Of a stretch of 64,000 bases of DNA, positions 1 to 6,893 are shown one piece after another. The notes under the pieces were generated by a model, which saw only the letters and a program-made list of their open reading frames with translations, was not told the origin of the DNA and searched no databases. Source of the stretch: Candidatus Enterococcus willemsii. Its GTDB lineage: Bacteria > Bacillota > Bacilli > Lactobacillales > Enterococcaceae. The position numbers were made by a program, and so were the translations under genes. The stretch lies in the NCBI RefSeq assembly GCF_009933335.1, contig NZ_MAEL01000031.1, positions 65,651 through 129,650 of the forward strand, read 5' to 3'. Numbering within the stretch: the stretch's first letter is position 1; each line of letters opens with the position of its first letter.

Positions 1-15
1 TGTTTATTTGTTGCT

Positions 16-33
16 TTTTTACCTAGGTAAAAA
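16..33. repeat. TTACCTAGGTAA palindrome at the 3' end of manA
   Basis: A perfect 18-base palindrome, T5-ACCTAGGT-A5, lies directly against the manA stop codon. It contains the 12-mer TTACCTAGGTAA that recurs through the window. It may act as a weak transcription terminator, but the stem is short and the motif also occurs inside genes, so termination cannot be its only role. Confidence 0.6.
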
Positions 34-984
34 TTATTTTTTCCCCGGTTCAGAAGCGATAATTCGTACATCGCCTTGAACTTCCCATTTCTCAATTTGA
101 TTTGGTAGCAGGAAGCTTGTTCCTAGTTCTAATTCAAATGTCTCACCATCAACCACTAATTTTCCATACCCTTCAATTACTGTCGCTAATGTGTAAGGTG
201 CTTGTTTTTTGAAAATCAAGCTTCCTTTTACTTGCCATTCGTATACATTGAAAAAGTCTGTCTTCAAATACGTAATAATTGAAGATTTACCATTTCTTGT
301 TTCAGAAATACTGATGGTTGGTTTTAATGCCGGTACTGTTGTTACATCTACTGATTGTTGAACGTGTAACTCTCGTGTTTGCCCTTGGTCATCTTTACGG
401 TCATAATCATACACACGATAAGTTGTATCGGAACTTTGCTGTGTTTCTAAAATTAAAATACCTTTTCCAATCGCATGAATCGTTCCACTTGGCACGTAGA
501 AAAAATCGCCTTTTTTAACAGGAACATGGACAAATAACTCATCCCATTTTTTATCAGCGATCATTTGTGATAATTCTTCTTTGGTTTGGGCTGTGTGTCC
601 ATAGATAATTTCAGCTCCTGGAGCCGCATCAATTACATACCAACATTCTGTTTTTCCTAGTTCGCCTTCGTGTGCTAATCCGTAAGCATCATCTGGATGC
701 ACTTGTACGGATAAATCATCTTCTGCATCTAAAATTTTCACTAACAATGGGAAAACTTCTTCTGTCGGATGACCAAATAATTCTTTTTGTTCTGCCCATA
801 ACTTATCTAAAGATTGTCCTTTATAAGGACCATTTTGAACAATGCTGACACCATGTGGATGACCGCTAATGGCCCAATCTTCTCCGATTTTATCATTTGG
901 AATATCTAAGCCAAAAACCGTTCTCAAACGATTTCCTCCCCAGATTTTTTCTTGAAATACAGGTTGCATAAACAATGGTTGCAT
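34..984 (-). CDS. manA: Mannose-6-phosphate isomerase, class I
   Basis: Zinc enzyme of the cytoplasm that interconverts mannose 6-phosphate and fructose 6-phosphate, linking mannose PTS uptake to glycolysis and supplying mannose 6-phosphate for glycan precursors. The 316-residue protein has the usual length of the short Firmicute form. It shows the metal-site segment SVQVHPDD near residue 95, the cupin segment FFYVPSGTIHAIGKG near 165 and the downstream ETQQSSDTTYRVYDYDR block that is typical of the family. AGAGGAG lies eight bases before the ATG; a second Met at residue 6 is a less likely start. The gene stands alone, with the hydrolase gene upstream on the same strand. Confidence 0.93.
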   Translation of the reverse strand: MQPLFMQPVFQEKIWGGNRLRTVFGLDIPNDKIGEDWAISGHPHGVSIVQNGPYKGQSLDKLWAEQKELFGHPTEEVFPLLVKILDAEDDLSVQVHPDDAYGLAHEGELGKTECWYVIDAAPGAEIIYGHTAQTKEELSQMIADKKWDELFVHVPVKKGDFFYVPSGTIHAIGKGILILETQQSSDTTYRVYDYDRKDDQGQTRELHVQQSVDVTTVPALKPTISISETRNGKSSIITYLKTDFFNVYEWQVKGSLIFKKQAPYTLATVIEGYGKLVVDGETFELELGTSFLLPNQIEKWEVQGDVRIIASEPGKK

Positions 985-1037
985 AATTGTGCTCCTCTCA
1001 TTTTTTGTAAACGCCTCATTTATTATACCACGTCTAT

Positions 1038-2015
1038 TTACTCTTTTTCAGCGAAATAAGCAGCTAAAATCTCATCTCTATGTTGAATATACACCTCTCT
1101 GTTATCTGTTGGATGAACACGATTTGATAAAAAGATGAATGCATCTTGCTTTTTCGGGTCAATCAGCAAAAACGTACCCGTGTATCCTGTATGAAATAAC
1201 ATATGCTCACGTAAATCCCAACCGAGTGAACGATGTCCGTTCTTCAAAGGCGTTTGGTCTTGCAACAACATCTCGATTGTCGTTTTTTGTAAAATTTCTT
1301 CTTGAAAATACGCTCGTACAAATTTAGTTAAATCATCTATCGAAGTGAACAGTCCCGCATTTCCAGCATGTTCTCCTAAAGTTCGGGCTTTAGGATCATG
1401 TGTCTCTCCGCGAAGAACTGTCCCATCCGCCAATTGTTCTGTAGGAACGATTAATTGATTGGCTATCAGCGGAAAATAACTATTTGTCATCTGAAGTGGC
1501 TGCAAAACCGCTTCTCGAAAAATTGTTGTTAGCGACTTTTGAAAGATTTCTTCCAGCATAAAACCTAATAAAATTGTTCCTGCATCAGTATATTTCACTT
1601 TTTTACCTAGGTATTCCCCTGATTGTAACGTAAAATATGCTGCACGCAATTCTTGGGCATTTAATTGATCACGATTCGCAATCCACGTTTGAATATCCGA
1701 AGTGTGCGTCAATAAATGACGTAAGGTGATTTGGTTATTTTGAAAGGTTGGCAAATAGTTTTGTAATGGAGCATCTAGATTTAACTGGCCTTTCTCCCAT
1801 AGCTGCAAAACTACACTTGTTGTACACACCACTTTAGTCAGCGAAGCCACATCAAACAAATGATTCACCGTCATCGGTTCCTTTTCTGGAACAATTGCGG
1901 CATTCCCTAAACAAATGGTGTCTTGTTGTTCTTTTTGGATAAAACGATAGACACACCCTGGAAAGATTGTAGGGATTTTCTTAGCAATAATTTCTTGTGT
2001 TTGAGGATACATCAT
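1038..2015 (-). CDS. Beta-lactamase-fold serine hydrolase (class C / esterase type)
   Basis: Member of the class C beta-lactamase/PBP4*/EstB superfamily. The active-site motifs are visible: S58-L-T-K61 (nucleophile and general base), Y142-T-D144 in place of YxN, and H275-T-G277 in place of KTG. There is no signal peptide, so a cytoplasmic esterase or peptidase-like role is more likely than antibiotic resistance; the substrate cannot be read from the sequence. AAGGAGG precedes two consecutive ATG codons, and the second (2012) has the better spacing. A copy of ACCTAGGT (1605-1612) lies inside the gene and encodes the YLG of GEYLGKK. Confidence 0.8.
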   Translation of the reverse strand: MMYPQTQEIIAKKIPTIFPGCVYRFIQKEQQDTICLGNAAIVPEKEPMTVNHLFDVASLTKVVCTTSVVLQLWEKGQLNLDAPLQNYLPTFQNNQITLRHLLTHTSDIQTWIANRDQLNAQELRAAYFTLQSGEYLGKKVKYTDAGTILLGFMLEEIFQKSLTTIFREAVLQPLQMTNSYFPLIANQLIVPTEQLADGTVLRGETHDPKARTLGEHAGNAGLFTSIDDLTKFVRAYFQEEILQKTTIEMLLQDQTPLKNGHRSLGWDLREHMLFHTGYTGTFLLIDPKKQDAFIFLSNRVHPTDNREVYIQHRDEILAAYFAEKE

Positions 2016-2034
2016 AAACCTCCTTTTGGATATG

Positions 2035-2066
2035 AAAAATAACCGAGGAATTCCCTCGGTTATTTT
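2035..2066 (-). terminator. Intrinsic terminator after the CppA-like gene
   Basis: A 12-bp stem (2037-2048 with 2054-2065) with loop AATTC is followed on the minus strand by a T-rich run. It separates the CppA-like gene from the downstream hydrolase. Confidence 0.8.
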
Positions 2067-2075
2067 CTTGTCAAT

Positions 2076-2864
2076 TTATCGTCGAACAAACCACCATTCT
2101 ACCCCGATTGCATCATAGATAGTTAAAATAGATTTCTTTTTATCAATAAAGAAGTCTTTTTTCTGTTCGTTCAACAGCTTTTCTAATTCTAGTAGTTTTT
2201 CCTCACTTACAAAAAACTTCAAAAATTCTAAACCGATTATTTTATGACTGTCAATAGCAATTGCTTCACTTGGGCTTTCATTTAACGATACATGGAATTG
2301 TTCATTAATTTGAGATTCATCTTGAGAAATAGCTACTATCCCTTCTAAAAAGGCTGCTTCGTCTGATAAGTCATTTACATTTAAATGAACATTTCGTACA
2401 TGTACTTCGGGTGATAAATATCTGTTTTCATCATTGCCCATAGCTGCTAATTCTTCCATCGTTGTTACTTCATTTGCTTGTAAAGCAATAAACTTCACAT
2501 GATTTTCTTCCGGATCAATTACATGAATAGTAATTGTTTCAGCAATGGCTTCATTTTCTATTGGATAATCTGCTACTTTAAAGCGATTATAAATTGCTGC
2601 CAACTCCGAAACAGTTGGAATGCTTAGTGTGAACGATTGCATTTTCTTCACTTGACCAAAGTGGTCATCTGCTCGAGGACTCTCCTCTAACCATAGTTGT
2701 TCATTCTTAGCTTTTGCTGTCCCCATAATTGCCAACGCATTCTCTTCGCCTTTCAACTCAAAACCAACTAAGTCACGGTAGAACGCAATCATTTTATCTC
2801 GATCTTTGACTCGAATTGCAACAGTTGCAAGTTCTGCTGCTTTTCCCAATTTAAAACCTGACAT
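2076..2864 (-). CDS. cppA: CppA-like VOC (glyoxalase-fold) family protein
   Basis: A 262-residue cytoplasmic protein. The N-terminal half has the vicinal-oxygen-chelate pattern (TVAIRVKDRDKMIAFYRDLV, then IHVIDPEENHVKFIAL near residue 125). The C-terminal half, from about 150, resembles a second degenerate VOC module. Length and the LWLEESPRA segment recall streptococcal CppA proteins, once described as C3-degrading proteinases but structurally glyoxalase-like. No catalytic function can be assigned; the canonical metal ligands are not all obvious. GGAGG lies before the ATG. It is transcribed alone, divergently from hit. Confidence 0.65.
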   Translation of the reverse strand: MSGFKLGKAAELATVAIRVKDRDKMIAFYRDLVGFELKGEENALAIMGTAKAKNEQLWLEESPRADDHFGQVKKMQSFTLSIPTVSELAAIYNRFKVADYPIENEAIAETITIHVIDPEENHVKFIALQANEVTTMEELAAMGNDENRYLSPEVHVRNVHLNVNDLSDEAAFLEGIVAISQDESQINEQFHVSLNESPSEAIAIDSHKIIGLEFLKFFVSEEKLLELEKLLNEQKKDFFIDKKKSILTIYDAIGVEWWFVRR

Positions 2865-3061
2865 CTTTTTATTTCCTCCTTGTTTCCTAACAAATCCGAG
2901 TAAATCACTTTTAATGCTATTTTAACACATGTTTGTTAATTAACCTACCAGTATTTAGCTAACAGCTAAAAGGACCTTCACATCTATTTTTTTCTCCCAC
3001 TCTTATAACTAGAAACAAAATATGGTAAAGTAAGAGTATGAGAATAGAGGAGGTTTATTTT

Positions 3062-3496
3062 ATGGAAGATTGTATTTTTTGTAAGATTATTAATCAAGAA
3101 ATTCCCAGCTATAAAGTATATGAGGACGAGAAAGTGTATGCTTTTCTAGACATTACTCAGGTTACAAAAGGGCACACTCTTGTTATTCCCAAAAAACATG
3201 TCTCTGACATTTTTGAGTACGATGAGCAACTAGCAACTGACTTGTTTACACGAATCCCCAAAATTGCACGAGCATTAGAAACAGCTTTTCCTGAAATGGA
3301 AGGATTAAATATAGTTAACAACAATAAAGAAGTTGCGTATCAAACTGTGTTCCATTCACACGTGCATTTGATTCCTCGTTACAGTAAAAAAGATGATTTC
3401 TCCCTACACTTTGGGAAACACATGGAAGACTATACACAAGAACAAATGCAAGCTATTGCTAATCAAATCCAAAAGCAGGTGAAATCAAATGAGTAA
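3062..3496 (+). CDS. hit: HIT family (histidine triad) nucleotide-binding protein
   Basis: A 144-residue Hint-type phosphoramidase/nucleotide hydrolase. The triad segment HSHVHLIPR is near residue 102, and the N-terminal CIFCKI pair of cysteines is typical of the Firmicute Hit protein. The start is taken at the ATG behind GAGGAGG (3048-3054); an ATG 24 bases upstream is in frame but lacks a good ribosome site and would add residues foreign to the family. The stop overlaps the ytxH start by eight bases, and prsA follows: the hit-ytxH-prsA order known from Bacillus relatives. Confidence 0.9.
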   Translation: MEDCIFCKIINQEIPSYKVYEDEKVYAFLDITQVTKGHTLVIPKKHVSDIFEYDEQLATDLFTRIPKIARALETAFPEMEGLNIVNNNKEVAYQTVFHSHVHLIPRYSKKDDFSLHFGKHMEDYTQEQMQAIANQIQKQVKSNE

Positions 3497-3848
3497 TTTT
3501 ATCAAAGGATTAGCTTTTGGAGCTGCTGTAGGTGGCGCCAGTGGTCTACTTTTTGCCCCTCGAAGTGGGAAGGAAACACAACAAATGGTCGAAACATATA
3601 TTGACGATGTGACAGATGCGACGAAAGAATTTAATGAAAGTTTACAGAATTTCCAACAGGCTGTCCGAGAGACACAAAAAACAGTCCAAGCAACCGCTCC
3701 TATTGTATCGACTTCTATTAAAAAAAGTGTCGAAGCCTTTAAATTTCAAGCTGAACCACGTGTCGCACGTATTAATGAACAAGTCGAACAATTGCAAAAC
3801 CACATTGCAACCTTACCTGTTCAATCTAATGAAAAAAACAAAAAATAA
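3489..3848 (+). CDS. YtxH-domain membrane-associated protein
   Basis: A 119-residue protein opening with FIKGLAFGAAVGGASGLLFAPRSG, the Gly-rich YtxH membrane segment with its characteristic LFAP-SGKE ending. The rest (residues 35-119) is a predicted amphipathic or coiled-coil region rich in Gln, Lys and Thr. It overlaps hit and precedes prsA, so it is probably co-transcribed with hit. The family has no defined biochemical role; some members respond to stress. Confidence 0.8.
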   Translation: MSNFIKGLAFGAAVGGASGLLFAPRSGKETQQMVETYIDDVTDATKEFNESLQNFQQAVRETQKTVQATAPIVSTSIKKSVEAFKFQAEPRVARINEQVEQLQNHIATLPVQSNEKNKK

Positions 3849-3922
3849 GTTAAAACTATGAATTTTATTTGAAAGATTGCTTTAGTTCTTCCAATTACAA
3901 AAAAGAATATGGTATAGTTAGA

Positions 3923-3931
3923 ACTGTGAAA
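3923..3931 (+). promoter_or_regulatory. Probable extended -10 promoter of prsA
   Basis: The segment ATATGGTATAGTT contains a TGnTATAGT extended -10 box about 30 bases before the prsA start, so prsA may be transcribed independently of hit-ytxH. No convincing -35 box is visible. Confidence 0.4.
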
Positions 3932-3959
3932 ATTTTGAAAAATAGGAGTGCGTAACAAT

Positions 3960-4931
3960 ATGAAGAAAAAGATCCTTTTAGCAGTTCTAGGAGCAGTGAG
4001 CGTGGTCTCATTAGCTGCATGTTCTGGAAACTCAAATACAGAAATTGCTACAATGAAAGGTGGCAAAGTAACTGTTTCTGAATTCTATGACAAAGCAAAA
4101 ACCGATCAAAACAGTCAACAAATGGTATTCAATATGATTTTATCAGAAGTATTTATGAATAAATACGGCGAAAAAGTCACAGATAAAATGGTCGATGAAC
4201 AATTAAAAATCGCTTTTGGTGACAATGTTGATGAACAATTAAAAGCTGCCAACATGACACGTAAAGAAGTTGAACAAACCATCAAAGAAAACCTAGCACT
4301 ACAAGAAGGCTTAAAAGCACATGTAAAATTAACAGATGAAGATTTAAAAACTGCTTGGGACTCTTTCCATCCAGAAGTAGAAACGCAAATGATTGCTGTT
4401 ACGTCTGAAGATGATGCGAAAGCAATCCAGAAAGATGCTAGCAAAAAAGATGCAGACTTTGGAAAAATCGCTGCTGAAAAATCAATTTTACCTTCAAAAG
4501 AAGATAAAGGAAAAGTCAAATTTGATTCAACAACTGCGGCTACTGAAGTTCCAGAAGAAGTGAAACAAGCTGCTTGGGGTCTAAAAGATGGCGAAGTATC
4601 TGATGTGATTCCTGTGAATTCCGCTTACGGTTCAAGTTTCTATGTTGTAAAAATGGTGAAAACACAAGCCAAAGGTAACGATATGGATAAATACAAAGAT
4701 AAAGTAAAAGAAATTGCAACAGATGCCAAATTAGCTGACCAAGCGTTTACACAAAAAGCCATTGGCGAAGAACTAATTGATGCTAACGTGAAAATTAAAG
4801 ACGAGGCATTCTCTAACATCTTGTCATCATTCACGGATGCTGCTCAACCAGAGAAAAAATCAACAGATGATAAAAAAGATGATAAAAAAACAGAAGATAC
4901 TAAATCTGAATCAACAGATGAAAGTAAATAA
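3960..4931 (+). CDS. prsA: PrsA-type foldase lipoprotein (parvulin peptidyl-prolyl isomerase)
   Basis: Extracellular membrane-anchored chaperone that folds secreted and cell-wall proteins after Sec export. The 323-residue protein starts MKKKILLAVLGAVSVVSL and has the lipobox LAAC at about residues 17-20. A SurA-like N domain follows, then a parvulin core at about 130-235 (ILPSKEDKGKVKF, VKMVKT) and a charged Lys/Asp/Ser tail (about 285-323). The ATG at 3960 follows TAGGAG at good spacing; an in-frame GTG at 3948 overlaps that ribosome site and is rejected. The parvulin core is divergent, so isomerase activity is not certain. Confidence 0.92.
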   Translation: MKKKILLAVLGAVSVVSLAACSGNSNTEIATMKGGKVTVSEFYDKAKTDQNSQQMVFNMILSEVFMNKYGEKVTDKMVDEQLKIAFGDNVDEQLKAANMTRKEVEQTIKENLALQEGLKAHVKLTDEDLKTAWDSFHPEVETQMIAVTSEDDAKAIQKDASKKDADFGKIAAEKSILPSKEDKGKVKFDSTTAATEVPEEVKQAAWGLKDGEVSDVIPVNSAYGSSFYVVKMVKTQAKGNDMDKYKDKVKEIATDAKLADQAFTQKAIGEELIDANVKIKDEAFSNILSSFTDAAQPEKKSTDDKKDDKKTEDTKSESTDESK

Positions 4932-4943
4932 GTCTTAAAATAA

Positions 4944-4983
4944 AATATCCGAGCAATAGGTTTAGTCTATTGCTCGGGTATTT
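4944..4983. terminator. Bidirectional terminator between prsA and the convergent membrane protein gene
   Basis: A strong hairpin (ATATCCGAGCAATAG paired with CTATTGCTCGGGTAT) has T-rich flanks on both strands and serves both convergent genes. Confidence 0.85.
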
Positions 4984-5337
4984 TTATTCAACTATTTTTG
5001 AGACATTATTAATATCGCATGCCTTAAATATATATACCGTTGATTTGTCTTTTTTCTCTAGAGAAAATTCAAGCCACTCCTCAGTTACTTGAAGAATGGT
5101 TGCTTCTATTTTACTAGATTTGGACAAAAGGTAGAATTGCTCACTCTCCAATAAACAAGTATTGCCAACCTCCTCTTTTAACTGTTGTAATACTTCTGCT
5201 TTTTCGCGTTTTTGTGCAACTAACTCTTGTTCCTTCTTCTTTTGATAATTAGGATCGTGACTTCTCAGCGCATCAATTCCTTCTTCAATAACTGGATAAA
5301 GTAAAACCATTCCCATAAAAATGATTGTCCACCACAT
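4984..5337 (-). CDS. Small membrane-anchored protein of unknown function
   Basis: A 117-residue protein with one N-terminal membrane segment (WWTIIFMGMVLLYPVIEEGI), a charged helical stretch (about 30-60) and a C-terminal domain with beta-strand character (SKIEATILQVTEEWLEFSL). The start is set at the ATG 5335-5337, preceded by GGGAGGAGGG. That ribosome site lies inside the last codons of the upstream XRE gene, whose stop ends one base before this start. The tight coupling suggests that the two proteins act together, for example as regulator and membrane partner. The family was not recognised. Confidence 0.75.
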   Translation of the reverse strand: MWWTIIFMGMVLLYPVIEEGIDALRSHDPNYQKKKEQELVAQKREKAEVLQQLKEEVGNTCLLESEQFYLLSKSSKIEATILQVTEEWLEFSLEKKDKSTVYIFKACDINNVSKIVE

Positions 5338-5338
5338 G

Positions 5339-5773
5339 CTATCCCTCCTCCCGTTTAAACCCGACAATATCCTTTAAGTAAATTAATCGTTCAATTCTCT
5401 GTTTTCTCTCCGTTCGAACAATTCGAACACTGGTTGGGTTTACTTCAGTAATTTTACAGTTTTTTAACGTTGTTTTACTTACAGAAATCCAAGTTGTTGT
5501 TTCAGGATAAATGTAGATGGTCACCAAACAATCCAATAAAGACTGAATTAATTCATTCGTTTGTCGTGTAGATTTTTTTCTGCCTACAAGCTCATCCAAA
5601 GAAACGTTGAATAGCGTAGCAATTTCTACCGCTTTGTCTAGTGTCGGCTGCGCTAAATCATGCTCCCAGTTAGAAATTGTTTGACGAGTAACGCCTAAAT
5701 GCATTGCCAATTCTTCTTGTGAGAATCCCATCTCTTTTCTTAATCGATACATTCGTTCACCAAAATGTTCCAT
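5339..5773 (-). CDS. XRE-family transcriptional regulator
   Basis: A 144-residue protein. Residues 5-60 form a Cro/C1 helix-turn-helix (MGFSQEELAMHLGVTRQTISNWEHD spans the recognition region) of the type with the SLDELVG ending. Residues 70-144 hold a short beta-rich domain of unknown family (WISVSKTTLKNCKI). AGAGGTGATGGT precedes the ATG. It is translationally coupled to the membrane protein downstream and may follow a 19-residue peptide upstream. Confidence 0.85.
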   Translation of the reverse strand: MEHFGERMYRLRKEMGFSQEELAMHLGVTRQTISNWEHDLAQPTLDKAVEIATLFNVSLDELVGRKKSTRQTNELIQSLLDCLVTIYIYPETTTWISVSKTTLKNCKITEVNPTSVRIVRTERKQRIERLIYLKDIVGFKREEG

Positions 5774-5797
5774 ACCATCACCTCTAAAAAAGCATAC

Positions 5798-5857
5798 CTA
5801 AAACAATGAGAAAATACTATCAAATGTTGCAATCACTTGCGCAAATAAATCAAACAT
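5798..5857 (-). CDS. Possible 19-residue hydrophobic peptide upstream of the XRE gene
   Basis: A minus-strand reading frame encodes MFDLFAQVIATFDSIFSLF. The start is preceded by TTTAGGAAATAGCAAA (Shine-Dalgarno-like AGGA at workable spacing), and the stop lies 24 bases before the XRE start. The peptide is amphipathic and Phe-rich, reminiscent in size and character of small membrane-active or signalling peptides. It sits immediately behind the yhaM terminator, which leaves almost no room for its own promoter, and the same bases could hold the XRE promoter instead. Translation is therefore unproven. Confidence 0.35.
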   Translation of the reverse strand: MFDLFAQVIATFDSIFSLF

Positions 5858-5872
5858 TTTGCTATTTCCTAA

Positions 5873-5915
5873 AAAATAGCGAGGAAATTACCTAGGTAAT
5901 CTCCTCACTATTTTT
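5873..5915. terminator. Terminator of yhaM built on the TTACCTAGGTAA palindrome
   Basis: A long near-perfect inverted repeat (AAAATAGCGAGGAAATTACC with its complement) is centred on CCTAGG. It begins at the yhaM stop and ends in T-runs on both strands. It carries one of the seven exact TTACCTAGGTAA copies (5888-5899). Confidence 0.8.
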
Positions 5916-6858
5916 AAACATCTTTTGGAATATAAAAACTTCGGTTATCCATACCAAAAATACGATCAGTATATGTTCCAGGTTCTTTTTGACGAATCGA
6001 GGTTAGTAGCATTTGCATGGAAGCGTCTAAATTATCAATTTGATGTAAAATTTCAGCCTCCATAATTCGTGGTCGAACAGGGGAACCATATTCCAATAAG
6101 CCATGATGTGCTAAAACCATATGCCGTAAAACAATAACGTCTTCTTGATTTTCATCGATTTTAAGTGCTAAACAAGCCTTTGTAATTTCTTCATCAATTA
6201 AGACCAAATGCCCCACTAGATTTCCAACCAAAGTATATTCCGTTGCTATTGCACCACTCAATTCAATGACTTTACCTAAATCATGTAAAATAATTCCTGC
6301 ATAAAGCAGTGACGCATTGACTTCAGGGTATTCTTTCACAATTGCTTTTCCTAAATGCAACATAGTTGTTGTATGATAGGCTAATCCACCTGCATAAGCG
6401 TGATGATTACGTTTAGCCGCTGGAAATTCAAAAAATTCTTTTTTATATTTATTCATCAAAAAGCGAACAATGCGATTCCAATGCGGATTCAAAATTTCAA
6501 ACAAGGTTTGACTAATTTCTTCTTCCATCTCTTCTTTACGAATGGGTGCACGCTCCATATACAGGCTCGCATCACCTGGTTCTTCTGGTCGAACATTACG
6601 CAACTGTAAAATTTTTACTTGGGGATTCCCTTGGTAAACTTCTCGCTTACCTGTTAAAAAAACGACTTTTCCGGCTTCAAAGCGTTGAATCTCATCTTCC
6701 GAAGCTCCCCAAAATTTGCCATCAATCGTACCAGTTGTATCTTGAAAGGTAAACGCAATAAATTTTTTGCCATTTTTTGCTACACGCACATCGGCATTTT
6801 TAATTAACACAAATGCTTGAAATTCTTCGTCTAATGTTAGTTCTCTGATTTTTTTCAT
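5914..6858 (-). CDS. yhaM: 3'-5' exoribonuclease YhaM
   Basis: A 314-residue exonuclease acting on RNA and single-stranded DNA, involved in RNA turnover. Residues 10-95 form an OB-fold (FVLIKNADVRVAKNGKKFIA, TGTIDGKFWG). Residues about 155-290 form an HD phosphohydrolase domain with HHAYAGGLAYHT and the metal-binding HDLGK near 193, followed by LAHHG. Length and architecture match the Firmicute family. It lies 35 bases downstream of yhaN in the same direction, as in Bacillus, so it is probably part of the yhaO-yhaN-yhaM operon. Confidence 0.93.
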   Translation of the reverse strand: MKKIRELTLDEEFQAFVLIKNADVRVAKNGKKFIAFTFQDTTGTIDGKFWGASEDEIQRFEAGKVVFLTGKREVYQGNPQVKILQLRNVRPEEPGDASLYMERAPIRKEEMEEEISQTLFEILNPHWNRIVRFLMNKYKKEFFEFPAAKRNHHAYAGGLAYHTTTMLHLGKAIVKEYPEVNASLLYAGIILHDLGKVIELSGAIATEYTLVGNLVGHLVLIDEEITKACLALKIDENQEDVIVLRHMVLAHHGLLEYGSPVRPRIMEAEILHQIDNLDASMQMLLTSIRQKEPGTYTDRIFGMDNRSFYIPKDV

Positions 6859-6893
6859 TTAAATTGAACATTTTCTCATCAGAAAATATTCTC

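Noticed and set aside
3038-3061. Longer N-terminus for the HIT protein
   Set aside because: The upstream ATG lies before the strong GAGGAGG site, which is placed correctly for the ATG at 3062; the extra residues do not fit the family.
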